Positions 33,862 to 41,395 of a stretch of 47,160 bases of DNA are shown piece after piece. Origin of the DNA: Spirochaetota bacterium (GTDB taxonomy: Bacteria; Spirochaetota; Spirochaetia; Treponematales; Rectinemataceae); contig JAPLSO010000014.1 of NCBI GenBank assembly GCA_026398595.1, positions 8,336 to 55,495 of the forward strand, written 5' to 3'. The position numbers and the translations under genes were made by a program. The notes under the pieces were generated by a model. That model saw only the letters and a list, made by a program, of their open reading frames with translations, ran no database searches and was not told where the DNA came from. The number at the start of each line of letters is the position of its first letter. Positions within the stretch are counted from its first letter, which is position 1.

Positions 33862-34560
33862 TCAGGCGACCGTGGCCGCCAGACTGAGGAGTTTATCCTC
33901 GATGAGGGCGTGGCCGAGCCTGTTTGGATGGATGCCGTCCTGGCAGATGTATCTTCCATAGTCGTCCGAGTCGAGGAAAGCTTTCCTCACATCGGCCAGG
34001 GGACAGTCCTCCCGTACAGCTATCTTCCTGACTTCCTGATCGTAGCCCTCGTGCCAGCGGTAGATCATACCCACATCGCCCAGCCAGGAGAGTATGGCTT
34101 GGCGGTTCAGCCCCTTGCGGGTGATCCAGTCGAAATAACGTTCAGCCTCGAGGGGGGGGAGGGTCATGAGGACGGGCGAAAGTCCGGCGGCTTTCAGTTC
34201 GCCGATCATTTCGCTGTACAGCTTGGAAAAAAGCGCTAGGGGTGTCGTCGGATCGTGGTGATCGGCGGGGCGGTCGGCAATCTCGTCCCATCGGAAATCA
34301 CAGTCATTGCCCCCGAATTCGAGGAGTGCCAGTTCGGGGGTGCCATTCCTCTCGGTCTCCCTGGACAGGAAACGTCGAGCGATGTCCAGGCCCTTGGCGA
34401 TAGTACAGCCGAATCGGGCTTTATTAACAAGGGAAAGGCCGAGTCGTCCCGCCGCCCTTTCGGCAAAGGAATCGGGAGTCGGTGAATAAGTGCCGTCTTC
34501 ACCGAGGATGATGCCCCGCGCCACTGAATCTCCGAACAGCACAACCTTGCCGAATCGCAT
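33862..34560 (-). CDS. SGNH/GDSL-family hydrolase
   Basis: 232-aa esterase-like protein. Block I is VVLFGDSVARGI (nucleophile Ser in GDS) near the N-terminus. Block III is LLEFGGNDCDFRWDE (GxND), and block V is DGIHPNRLGHALI (DxxH). No signal peptide with the start at 34560 (MRFGKVV), which is preferred because GGGGAGGT precedes it and block I lies at the usual distance. The frame could extend to an ATG at 34629. Substrate unknown; acyl or acetyl esters are usual for the family. Confidence 0.88.
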   Translation of the reverse strand: MRFGKVVLFGDSVARGIILGEDGTYSPTPDSFAERAAGRLGLSLVNKARFGCTIAKGLDIARRFLSRETERNGTPELALLEFGGNDCDFRWDEIADRPADHHDPTTPLALFSKLYSEMIGELKAAGLSPVLMTLPPLEAERYFDWITRKGLNRQAILSWLGDVGMIYRWHEGYDQEVRKIAVREDCPLADVRKAFLDSDDYGRYICQDGIHPNRLGHALIEDKLLSLAATVA

Positions 34561-34581
34561 GCCGACCTCCCCGCGCGGCGC

Positions 34582-34607
34582 GGATCGTCCCCGAAGGGAG
34601 CGATTCC
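34582..34607 (-). other. Stable hairpin in the 5' leader of the SGNH hydrolase gene
   Basis: On the minus strand the leader folds as GGAATCGCTCCC-TTCG-GGGACGATCC, with two bulges and a C(UUCG)G tetraloop, one of the most stable RNA loops known. It lies between the predicted transcription start (~34659) and the ribosome site GGGGAGG, so it could tune translation or mRNA stability. Confidence 0.5.
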
Positions 34608-34665
34608 GTGTCGTTATTGCCATTTTCATACATGTTATTTATAACCACATATCATTATAATTAAT

Positions 34666-34694
34666 ATAATATAAAACGATAATCGATATGTCAA
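34666..34694 (-). promoter_or_regulatory. Promoter of the SGNH hydrolase gene
   Basis: Minus strand: perfect -35 TTGACA (34694-34689), 17-bp spacer, -10 TATTAT (34671-34666), in the very AT-rich gap 34625-34747. Predicted start ~34659 gives a ~100-nt leader before the GGGGAGG-preceded ATG at 34560. Confidence 0.65.
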
Positions 34695-34712
34695 CAGAAT
34701 GGATATGATATG

Positions 34713-34741
34713 TTGTGGCAGTGAAAGCACGATGATATGAT
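34713..34741 (+). promoter_or_regulatory. Promoter of the DUF1836 gene, predicted leaderless
   Basis: -35 TTGTGG (34713-34718), 17-bp spacer, -10 TATGAT (34736-34741). The ATG at 34748 is exactly 7 nt after the -10 and no ribosome site exists. The divergent SGNH promoter's -35 lies ~20 bp away, so the two may share control. Confidence 0.6.
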
Positions 34742-34747
34742 GAAAAC

Positions 34748-35353
34748 ATGAGCGAAGCGGAATCAACGAAAGAATCCAGGCCTTACCTGGTCCTTGACGC
34801 GCCCTCGGAGTGGGACCGCCTGCCCGATATTGGTCTCTACATGGATCAGGTTGTCACATATATAGAGAAGGAACTCGAATCCCTGAGGAAGGCTGGCGAT
34901 GAAAAGCTCGTAACGCCTTCCATGATAAACAATTACGCTAAAGCCAACCTCATCCCCCGCACCGAGGGGAAAAAGTATTCCAAGCAACACATAGCCCTTC
35001 TCCTCTCCGCCTTCACGTTGAAGCGGGTACTCTCGGTTCAGGACATGGCGTCACTGCTATCGGGTCTGGGTGGTCTGGAAAATACAAAAGCCTTTTACGA
35101 ATCCTTCAGGCAGAGCATGGACAGAGCGGCCAAGGAGACAGTCGCGGTAGTCGGAAAAGGCATCTCTGCCGCCGAAGAGGGAGGGCTAGTCCCCAGGACA
35201 GCCTATATCGAGTTGGCACTGAAGCTAGCCGTGGAGGCGAGCCTCAGGAGCTACGCCGCAAAGATGCTTCTCGGCGAGGCCGATGCGTTGGTGCAGAACA
35301 AGGAGCCGCCTGCCTCGAAAGCTTTTAAAGCCGCACGATCCGCGAGGAAGTGA
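34748..35353 (+). CDS. DUF1836-domain protein (likely DNA-binding regulator)
   Basis: 201-aa protein with the DUF1836 pattern WDRLPDIGLYMDQVVTYIEK, then VTPSMINNYAKANLIPRTEG and KKYSKQHIALLLSAFTLKRV. The second and third stretches resemble a MerR-like helix-turn-helix/wing (MINNY..K..LI...KKYS). The C-terminal half is helical. Proteins of this type are usually annotated as uncharacterised, and a DNA-binding role is inferred from the HTH-like part. Its 3' end overlaps the convergent aminopeptidase gene by 29 bp. Confidence 0.85.
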   Translation: MSEAESTKESRPYLVLDAPSEWDRLPDIGLYMDQVVTYIEKELESLRKAGDEKLVTPSMINNYAKANLIPRTEGKKYSKQHIALLLSAFTLKRVLSVQDMASLLSGLGGLENTKAFYESFRQSMDRAAKETVAVVGKGISAAEEGGLVPRTAYIELALKLAVEASLRSYAAKMLLGEADALVQNKEPPASKAFKAARSARK

Positions 35354-36452
35354 GGAGCAGCCTTCCGTCCGCCGTGATGAGGACGTCGTCCTCGAGCCGC
35401 ACACCACCCAGTTCGGGGTCATAGAGACCTGGTTCGATGGTGACGATGTTGCCCGGCTTCAGGATGGCTTTGTTGGTCTCCCTCAGGTTGATGCCGGGAG
35501 CTTCGTGGGCTTCGAGGCCGATGCCATGGCCCAGCGCGTGGGGCATGGAAAAACCCTCCGACGCGAAGAGCATATCGATCTTGGCGGCAACGTCGCGGGC
35601 GGGAACGCCTGGTCCGCAGGCCTCGACGCCCATACGGTGGGCTTCCTCAACGAGTTCTATCATCCGCCGCTGTTTGGGCGAGAGGGGCTCACGCGCGAAA
35701 CTCATCGTGACATCCGAGGTATAGCCCTCGACGACAATGCCGAAATCCAGGATTGAAAGTCCGGGGCCGCCGAAGGCTCCGGCTCCGTAGGCTGGGAAGG
35801 CATGGATGCCGAAGCTCCGGGCGGGACCCGCCGCGAGCGTCTCGAAGCCCATCCCCTCGGCCCCTGCCGCCCTTGCCTCCCTTTCGATGAAGAGGGCGAG
35901 GTCCAGCTCGGTTAAGAGAGAAGCATCATGGACGCCCTGTTCGATCGCCTCGATGAGCCTGTTCGTGAGGGCAGAAGCCCTGGCATAGATTTCCAGTTCC
36001 TCCTCGTCCTTTTCGGCGCGAAGGGCCTGAACGAAGGCGTCAGCCCCTTCGGCAGGGCAGAGGAGATCCCATTCATCGAGGGCTCCGAAGTGTTCAACGA
36101 AGGAGGGGTAGGGTGTCCCCGAAGGCATCTCCACTTTGGAGCCGGGTTGGACACCCAGCTTTTCGAGGGCTGCCCTGAAGGCCACCGCTGAGGATCTGCC
36201 AAAGGCCGTATAGGGCAGAATTGCTTCGACGCTGGCCATCTTTTCGGCCATGTTAAGGTCCCAAGGTACGAGGACGGAGCCCGCATCGGCTGAAACGACG
36301 AGGAAGGCGTCGCCGGGATGTCCCGAGAGATAGCGCAGCGAGGGGCTCCGCAGGCCTTCGAAATCCTCGAAGCGGGCTGCCGCCACGCCTCGTTCCCTCA
36401 ATGACGCGGCTACCTTTTCCCTTCGCCTCGAGTACAGCTCTTTGTCCGGCAT
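35325..36452 (-). CDS. Xaa-Pro aminopeptidase / M24-family metallopeptidase
   Basis: 375-aa pita-bread-fold peptidase of the aminopeptidase P type, removing N-terminal residues before proline. An N-terminal creatinase-like domain (residues ~1-130) is followed by the catalytic domain. The five dinuclear-metal ligands can be placed: Asp in LSILDFGIVV, Asp in YTSDVTMSF, His in HALGHGIGLEAHE, Glu in VTIEPGLYDP, and Glu in GVRLEDDVL. ATG at 36452 with GGAGGG upstream. Lies downstream of argD but has its own promoter. Confidence 0.93.
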   Translation of the reverse strand: MPDKELYSRRREKVAASLRERGVAAARFEDFEGLRSPSLRYLSGHPGDAFLVVSADAGSVLVPWDLNMAEKMASVEAILPYTAFGRSSAVAFRAALEKLGVQPGSKVEMPSGTPYPSFVEHFGALDEWDLLCPAEGADAFVQALRAEKDEEELEIYARASALTNRLIEAIEQGVHDASLLTELDLALFIEREARAAGAEGMGFETLAAGPARSFGIHAFPAYGAGAFGGPGLSILDFGIVVEGYTSDVTMSFAREPLSPKQRRMIELVEEAHRMGVEACGPGVPARDVAAKIDMLFASEGFSMPHALGHGIGLEAHEAPGINLRETNKAILKPGNIVTIEPGLYDPELGGVRLEDDVLITADGRLLLTSSRIVRL

Positions 36453-36471
36453 CCTTGCCCTCCGCTCGGGA

Positions 36472-36500
36472 ATTATCCGCTCTGAATGCGGGACTGTCCA
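36472..36500 (-). promoter_or_regulatory. Promoter of the aminopeptidase P gene
   Basis: Minus strand: -35 TGGACA (36500-36495), 17-bp spacer, -10 GATAAT (36477-36472). The predicted leader is ~13-14 nt and contains the ribosome site GGAGGG. Confidence 0.55.
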
Positions 36501-36528
36501 GCCGGGGGCGCGGCCGCAGGAGTCAACA

Positions 36529-36572
36529 TGAGCCGGCGGCGGAGCGCCAATTGGCTCTCTGTGGCCGGCTCA
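36529..36572 (-). other. Large inverted repeat after argD
   Basis: Perfect 9-bp arms TGAGCCGGC (36529-36537) and GCCGGCTCA (36564-36572). Between them is a second palindromic core, GCCAATTGGC. It lies just past the argD stop. It is GC-rich but has no T run, so it may be a terminator that needs help, an mRNA-stabilising hairpin or a dispersed repeat. Confidence 0.5.
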
Positions 36573-36579
36573 GCCGAGC

Positions 36580-37746
36580 TCAGCGCTTAAAGGCCAGTTC
36601 GTCCAGGGTAATCTTCAGCGCGGCGAGTCCCTTGTCCAGCTCCGCGTCCGTGATGACGAGGGGAGGCAGGAGTCTCACTGTGTCTTCGCCCGCGGTGAGA
36701 ACGAGGAGCTTGTGGGCCCTCGCGGCGACGACTACGTCACCGGGGGGAATGGTCACGCCGATGCCGCGCATCAACCCCATCCCCCTGATGTCTTTAACGA
36801 GGGGATTCTTCCATGACTCGACGGCATCGACAATTTTCCTGCCCTTGCGCTTCACCTCGGCGTAGAAACCGGGCGAAGTAAGTTCGGCGAGGACGACCCT
36901 GGCCGCGGCCGCGGCCAGAGGGTTGCCGCCAAAGGTCGTGCCGTGGTCGCCCGGCGCAAGGACGTCGGCGCAGGGGCCCCGCGCAAGAACGGCTCCCACG
37001 GGAACTCCGCCCGCGAGGCCCTTGGCGACACTAGTGATGTCAGGCTTCACGCCAAGTTGCTCGCAGGCGAAGAAAGCGCCTGTCCTGCCGACGCCCGACT
37101 GCACCTCGTCGGCCGCGAGGAGGATATCCCTTTCGCTGCAGAGCTTTGCCGCAGCCTGGAGGTAAACCGCGTCCAGGGGGCGCACCCCTCCCTCGCCCTG
37201 GATGGGCTCGAAGAGGAAGGCGCATACATTGGGGCCGAGGGCTGCGTCGAGGGCCTTTATGTCGTTGGGCTCGACATAGGCAAAGCCGGGCGTGAAGGGG
37301 CCGAAGAATTGGTGGAGTTTGTCCTGGCCCGTGGCCGTGACCGTTGTTATCGTCCTGCCATGGAAGGAACCCTTGAGGGTGACGATGACGTTCTTGCCCT
37401 CTTTCTTCGAGGAGCCATACTTGCGGGCGATCTTTATCAAGCCCTCGTTGGCCTCGGCCCCCGAGTTGCAGAAGAAGACCTTGTCGTAGCCCGAGATGGC
37501 CGTCAGTTCCTCGGCGAAGGCTATCGAGACTTCGGTGAGGAAATAGTTGGATACATGGATGGCGGCGGCAGCCTGCTTCGAAATCGCTGCCACCAGCTTC
37601 GCATGCCCGTGGCCCAGGGAGTTGACCCCGATGCCTGCCGTGAAGTCGACGTACTCCGTGCCGTCCGTCGCCTTGAGCGTAGCCCCGCAGCCACTCTCGA
37701 AAACCAGCCCCGTCCGCTTATAGGTGTTCATGAATTTATCGTTCAT
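36580..37746 (-). CDS. argD: Acetylornithine aminotransferase
   Basis: 388-aa PLP enzyme (class III aminotransferase) converting N-acetylglutamate semialdehyde to N-acetylornithine. Family blocks: FCNSGAEANEGLIKIARKYG, LKGSFHGRTI, ILLAADEVQSGVGRTGAFFA (Asp that contacts the PLP ring), the PLP lysine in DITSVAKGLAGGVPVGAVL, and the C-terminal GLMRGIGVTIP. The ATG at 37746 overlaps the argB stop by 4 bp. Last gene of argCJBD. Succinyl-diaminopimelate aminotransferase activity is also possible, as in other ArgD proteins. Confidence 0.95.
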   Translation of the reverse strand: MNDKFMNTYKRTGLVFESGCGATLKATDGTEYVDFTAGIGVNSLGHGHAKLVAAISKQAAAAIHVSNYFLTEVSIAFAEELTAISGYDKVFFCNSGAEANEGLIKIARKYGSSKKEGKNVIVTLKGSFHGRTITTVTATGQDKLHQFFGPFTPGFAYVEPNDIKALDAALGPNVCAFLFEPIQGEGGVRPLDAVYLQAAAKLCSERDILLAADEVQSGVGRTGAFFACEQLGVKPDITSVAKGLAGGVPVGAVLARGPCADVLAPGDHGTTFGGNPLAAAAARVVLAELTSPGFYAEVKRKGRKIVDAVESWKNPLVKDIRGMGLMRGIGVTIPPGDVVVAARAHKLLVLTAGEDTVRLLPPLVITDAELDKGLAALKITLDELAFKR

Positions 37747-38609
37747 ACGATCATTGTCCCCATACCCCGGTCGCTAAAAATCTCTATGAGAATCGAATGC
37801 GGCGACCGGCCGTCCAGAATATGCGTCGATGCGACGCCCAGATCCAGAGCTTTCACGCAGCACTCCACCTTGGGTATCATGCCGCCCGAGACTATTCCCT
37901 GAGTGACAAGAGCGGGAACGTCCTCCTTCTTCACGAGGGAGATCAGTGTGGCCATATCAGCCATGTCCTTCAGTATACCCGGCACATCCGTGAGGAGAAT
38001 GAGCTTTTCGGCGCCGAGCGCGCCTGCGAGCTCGGCCGAGGCAGTGTCCGCGTTGATATTGTAGTAGCCCCGCTGGTCATCCTGCCTTAAGGCGATCGTG
38101 GAGACGACGGGGATGAAACCTGCGTCGAGGGCCATGAGCACGACCTTAGGGTCTACTGAGGAAATCTCCCCCACCATGCCCAAGTCCTTGCCGTTCTTCT
38201 GGAGTTTCTCGGCCTTGAAGAGTCCGCCGTCGCCGCCGCAGATGCCGAGGGCATCGCCGCCCTGGCGGGCTATGTGGGCGACGAGGTCTTTGTTCACCTT
38301 GCCCGAAAGGACCATCTGAACGATCTCCATCGTCTCGTCGTCCGTGTATCGAAGACCGTCGACGAAGACCCGTTCTTCTTTTCCTAATTTTTTAAGCATG
38401 CGGTCTATCTCCGGTCCGCCTCCATGAACCATGACGGGGAGAATGCCCACCTGCCGCATCAGGATGAGGTCCTGGAGGACGGCGGAGCGCACCCCTTCGT
38501 TGATCATGGCGGCGCCGCCGTATTTAACGACGATCACCTTACCCGAAAATTTCTTGATATAGGGCATGGCCTGCAGAAGAATGTCCGCCCGCACGTTGTC
38601 CGAGATCAT
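37743..38609 (-). CDS. argB: Acetylglutamate kinase
   Basis: 288-aa amino-acid kinase that phosphorylates N-acetylglutamate. Motifs: KVIVVKYGGAAM (ATP site), GILPVMVHGGGPEIDRML (substrate and glycine loop), ILLTDVPGILKD, and GGMIPKVECCVKALDLGV. An N-terminal helix extension (ISDNVRADILLQAMPYIKKF) like that of arginine-inhibited hexameric enzymes is present, so feedback inhibition by arginine is plausible. ATG at 38609 with a strong AAGGAGAT. Confidence 0.95.
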   Translation of the reverse strand: MISDNVRADILLQAMPYIKKFSGKVIVVKYGGAAMINEGVRSAVLQDLILMRQVGILPVMVHGGGPEIDRMLKKLGKEERVFVDGLRYTDDETMEIVQMVLSGKVNKDLVAHIARQGGDALGICGGDGGLFKAEKLQKNGKDLGMVGEISSVDPKVVLMALDAGFIPVVSTIALRQDDQRGYYNINADTASAELAGALGAEKLILLTDVPGILKDMADMATLISLVKKEDVPALVTQGIVSGGMIPKVECCVKALDLGVASTHILDGRSPHSILIEIFSDRGMGTMIV

Positions 38610-38640
38610 TGTTATCTCCTTATTCCCAGAGTCTTAAACG

Positions 38641-38679
38641 GCCTCTGGCCGAAGCCTCTGGCCGAAGCCTCCGGCCGAA
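38641..38679 (-). repeat. Three 13-bp tandem repeats in the argJ-argB gap
   Basis: GCCTCTGGCCGAA (plus-strand reading) at 38641-38653 and 38654-38666, then GCCTCCGGCCGAA at 38667-38679. GGCC-rich units can fold back on themselves. Very similar GCCTCTGGCC stretches appear in the argC-argJ gap (~39917-39936) and upstream of argC (~41064-41076). Confidence 0.7.
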
Positions 38680-38683
38680 ATGA

Positions 38684-39901
38684 TCAGGTTCGGTAGTCGC
38701 CGTTGATCCTGACATACTCATAGGAGAGGTCGCAGCCCCAGGCCGTCGCCTGGGCGTCGCCCTCGTTGAGGCCGACATAGACGGTCACTTCCTGGTAGGA
38801 GAGGATTTTCTTGGCCTTCTCCTCGCTGAAAGGCAATGGCGCGCCGTTCTTGCATACATCTATATAGCCCGAGGCGCTCTCGAAGGCCACATCGACCTTG
38901 TTGGGATCGAAGTCCTTTCGCGTGTAGCCCAGGGCGCAGAGTATCCGTCCCCAGTTGGCGTCGGCGCCGAAGAAGGCCGTCTTGACGAGGCTTGAACAGA
39001 TCACGCCCTTGGCGAGCTGTTCGGCCTTGTCCTCGTCTGCCGCCCCTTCCACCGTGCACTCGATAAGCTTCGTGGCTCCCTCGCCGTCCTTGGCTATCAT
39101 GCGGGCGAGCTGGGTGTCGAGCCAGTTGAGAGCGTCATAAAACTCCCTGTAGGCGGGGCCGTCCTCGCTGATGATCTTGTTGCCTGCCTCCCCGTTGGCC
39201 AGGATGACGACCATGTCGTTGGTCGAAGTGTCCCCGTCGACGCTCACCCTGTTGTACGTCCGTTTCACAGACTCGTCGAGGGCCTTCTGAAGCATGGCCG
39301 AAGAGATCGCGCAGTCCGTGGTGATGAAGGAGAGCATCGTGGCCATGTTGGGGTGGATCATCCCCGAGCCCTTGGCCATGGCGCCGATCGTGATGATGGC
39401 TCCGTCGATCTCGAATTGGATCGTGACTTCCTTCTTCACCGTGTCCGTCGTCATGATGGCTTCGCGGGCGTCGATGTTGCCCGTCTTGGAAAGACCGGCC
39501 ACGAGGGCGTCCATGCCCGCCTCGATGACAGAGACATCCAGCTGCTGGCCGATCACTCCCGTCGACGCGACGACGACGTCCTTGGGGGAAACAGGCAGCT
39601 TCTCGGCGACCAGGGCGGCCATCCGCCGCGCGGCCGCTATGCCCTGTTCACCCGTGCAAGTGTTGGCGTTCCCCGAGTTGACGATGATAGCCTGGGCCAT
39701 GCCGTCAGCCAAATGCTCCTTCGTGACGATCAGGGGTTGGCCTATCACGATGTTCGTCGTGTAGACGGCGGCCGCGCTGCAGGGCTTGGCCGACCAGATC
39801 AGGGCCAAGTCCTTCTTCTCACGATTTTTCCTGATGCCGACATGAATGCCCGATGCCGTAAATCCCTTGGGAGCCGTCACTCCTCCGCGAATCTGTTTCA
39901 A
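38684..39901 (-). CDS. argJ: Bifunctional ornithine acetyltransferase / N-acetylglutamate synthase
   Basis: 405-aa self-cleaving Ntn-type enzyme that transfers acetyl from N-acetylornithine to glutamate, recycling the acetyl group. The autocleavage site is in the conserved KGSGMIHPNMATMLSFITTD, where the Thr after MA is the new N-terminal nucleophile. Other blocks: AIIVNSGNANTCTGEQG, VVASTGVIGQ and NWGRILCALGY. The TTG start at 39901 has GAGG 7 nt upstream. The argJ-argB pair, with no argA or argE seen, points to the cyclic acetyl pathway. Confidence 0.95.
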   Translation of the reverse strand: MKQIRGGVTAPKGFTASGIHVGIRKNREKKDLALIWSAKPCSAAAVYTTNIVIGQPLIVTKEHLADGMAQAIIVNSGNANTCTGEQGIAAARRMAALVAEKLPVSPKDVVVASTGVIGQQLDVSVIEAGMDALVAGLSKTGNIDAREAIMTTDTVKKEVTIQFEIDGAIITIGAMAKGSGMIHPNMATMLSFITTDCAISSAMLQKALDESVKRTYNRVSVDGDTSTNDMVVILANGEAGNKIISEDGPAYREFYDALNWLDTQLARMIAKDGEGATKLIECTVEGAADEDKAEQLAKGVICSSLVKTAFFGADANWGRILCALGYTRKDFDPNKVDVAFESASGYIDVCKNGAPLPFSEEKAKKILSYQEVTVYVGLNEGDAQATAWGCDLSYEYVRINGDYRT

Positions 39902-39963
39902 TCTCGACCTCGCTTCCGCCTCTGGCCTCTGAGGCCCGGCGTACTCTTGGTATTCCCGCCCGA

Positions 39964-41019
39964 TTAAAAGGCCGGGGGTATCATCGAAAGGCCCGCCGTC
40001 TCCGGAAGACCCAGTGCCAGGTTCATGTTCTGGACGGCCTGTCCGGCCGCCCCTTTCACCATGTTGTCGATCGTCGAGACGACGATCCCCGTCTTCCCGT
40101 TCGAGGAAAGATGGACGGAGAGGTCGCAGAAGTTCGAGAAGACGACGTTCCTGTTACTCGCTGTCTGACCGAGAGGAAGAACCCGGATGAAGGGTTCTTC
40201 CGCGTAGAAATCGGTATAGCTTCTCCAGAGTTCCTCGAGCGTGACAGGTTTTGGGAACCTGAAGTATATCGTGCTCACGATGCCCCTGTTCATGGGTACC
40301 AGGTGCGGCGTGAAGACGCAAGAGATAGGCTCGCCCGCCATCTGCGAAAGATAGCGGTCGATCTCGGGCTGATGCCTGTGGGCGCCGACTTTATAGGGCG
40401 AAATGGCGCCCGCGCATTCGGGATAATGGGTCGTTTCCGAGGGCTCCCGTCCGGCTCCCGTGACACCTGAGGCCGAGTCGACCACGATGCTGGCCAAGTC
40501 GGCCAGACCGGCCCGAAGGACGGGGTAGAGACCGAGCTCGGCTGAAGTCGGGTAGCAGCCTGGGTTGCCTATCAGCCTGGCCTTCCTGATTTTTTCCCTG
40601 TTCAGTTCGGGCAGGCCATAGACTGCCTGGGCATGCAGTTCCTTCGACCCATAGGACTTGCCATACCACTTCTTGAAGGTTTCTTCGTCGTCGCCGAAGC
40701 GGAAATCTGCCGAGATGTCGATGAAGAGTCCGCCCTTGGCGAGAATCTTCGCCGCGGCGGTCTCGGCGAGACCATGAGGCAGACAGGAGAAGACAACGTC
40801 GCAGGCATCGAGGACGGCTTCTGCGTTCTCCAACCTCAAGGCGTCGATTCCCCTCTTACTCGCTATCGCGTAGAGCGACGGGTAGACATCCTCGAGGGTC
40901 TTCCCCGTGAAGCTGACCGAAGAAAGACGTAAAAGCACAGGCTCGGGGTGGTTCAAGAGAAGCCTGACCAGCTCGACGCCCGCGTAGCCCGAAGCGCCAA
41001 GAATGCCGGCATTGATCAT
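39964..41019 (-). CDS. argC: N-acetyl-gamma-glutamyl-phosphate reductase
   Basis: 351-aa NADPH-dependent reductase, third step of arginine synthesis. An N-terminal Rossmann motif GILGASGYAGVELVRLL is followed by VFSCLPHGLAE, the active-site cysteine in LIGNPGCYPTSAELGLYPV, and SGVTGAGREPSETTHYPE. The C-terminal half has HRHQPEIDRYLSQMAG and FTPHLVPMNRGIVSTIY. ATG at 41019 with AGGAGGG. First enzyme gene of argCJBD, with a ~240-nt leader containing a possible short ORF. Confidence 0.95.
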   Translation of the reverse strand: MINAGILGASGYAGVELVRLLLNHPEPVLLRLSSVSFTGKTLEDVYPSLYAIASKRGIDALRLENAEAVLDACDVVFSCLPHGLAETAAAKILAKGGLFIDISADFRFGDDEETFKKWYGKSYGSKELHAQAVYGLPELNREKIRKARLIGNPGCYPTSAELGLYPVLRAGLADLASIVVDSASGVTGAGREPSETTHYPECAGAISPYKVGAHRHQPEIDRYLSQMAGEPISCVFTPHLVPMNRGIVSTIYFRFPKPVTLEELWRSYTDFYAEEPFIRVLPLGQTASNRNVVFSNFCDLSVHLSSNGKTGIVVSTIDNMVKGAAGQAVQNMNLALGLPETAGLSMIPPAF

Positions 41020-41150
41020 CTACTCCCTCCTGGAAGACAAAGGCGCCAGAGGAGTCAAAGGCATCTCTGGCCTCCGCCATGGATTCCGATCTCCCCTTTT
41101 GAGGGATCCGGGGAAAATGTCGTGGATTGTGGGGAGGGGCGGTCTACGCC

Positions 41151-41240
41151 TTATTTACGATAGGCGTAAAACACCGGTATGCGGCCAGCGATTCCGTCGG
41201 AAAGAATTTTGGGGAGATAGAGCAGATACGAGCGGATCAT
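41151..41240 (-). CDS. Possible 29-aa leader peptide upstream of argC
   Basis: A short ORF starts at ATG 41240 with an excellent ribosome site GGGAGGAG 5 nt upstream, inside the predicted argC leader. The peptide begins MIRSYLLYLPKILS and ends PVFYAYRK; it has 3 Arg and 4 Tyr. Its stop lies inside a hairpin (TACGCC/GGCGTA, about 41151-41170). Placement between an ARG-box promoter and argC suggests a translated leader, but the arginine codons are not clustered, so classical attenuation is not evident. It could also be an unrelated small protein. Confidence 0.4.
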   Translation of the reverse strand: MIRSYLLYLPKILSDGIAGRIPVFYAYRK

Positions 41241-41267
41241 AGGCTCCTCCCGAAATAGAATACTGCA

Positions 41268-41296
41268 GTTATTGTGCAAATATCCAAAAATGTCAA
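41268..41296 (-). promoter_or_regulatory. argC: Promoter of the argCJBD operon
   Basis: Minus strand: perfect -35 TTGACA (41296-41291), 17-bp spacer, weak -10 AATAAC (41273-41268). Predicted start ~41261, giving a leader of ~240 nt before argC that contains the 29-aa ORF. One ARG-box-like site lies in the spacer and another upstream. Confidence 0.6.
41273..41286 (-). promoter_or_regulatory. ARG-box-like operator 1 (in promoter spacer)
   Basis: Minus-strand TGGATATTTGCACA matches 12 of 14 positions of the ARG-box pattern TGNATWWWWATNCA. It lies between the -35 and -10 elements, where ArgR binding would block RNA polymerase. Confidence 0.5.
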
Positions 41297-41312
41297 GGGC
41301 ATTCGTTAATAT

Positions 41313-41326
41313 TACATAAATATGCA
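41313..41326 (-). promoter_or_regulatory. ARG-box-like operator 2 (upstream)
   Basis: Minus-strand TGCATATTTATGTA matches 13 of 14 positions of TGNATWWWWATNCA. Its centre is 40 bp (about four helical turns) from box 1, so both face the same side of the DNA. It also lies within ~80 bp upstream of the mnmE start. No argR gene is in the window. Confidence 0.55.
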
Positions 41327-41357
41327 AAAATGCAGAATATGCCTTGCACGCGCTCCC

Positions 41358-41386
41358 TTGAAGGTCAAGGCTTTTCCGGCTATCGT
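41358..41386 (+). promoter_or_regulatory. mnmE: Promoter of mnmE, nearly leaderless
   Basis: -35 TTGAAG (41358-41363), 17-bp spacer, -10 TATCGT (41381-41386). The ATG at 41396 begins 10 nt after the -10, so the leader would be ~3 nt and no ribosome site is present. Confidence 0.45.
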
Positions 41387-41395
41387 TTCCCATCT

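Noticed and set aside
36943-37902. Plus-strand open frame (319 codons) opposite argD/argB
   Set aside because: Antisense to two confident enzymes, no recognisable domain.
41326-41340. Third ARG box near TGCAAAAATGCA
   Set aside because: The half-sites are spaced 2 bp too close for the ARG-box pattern.
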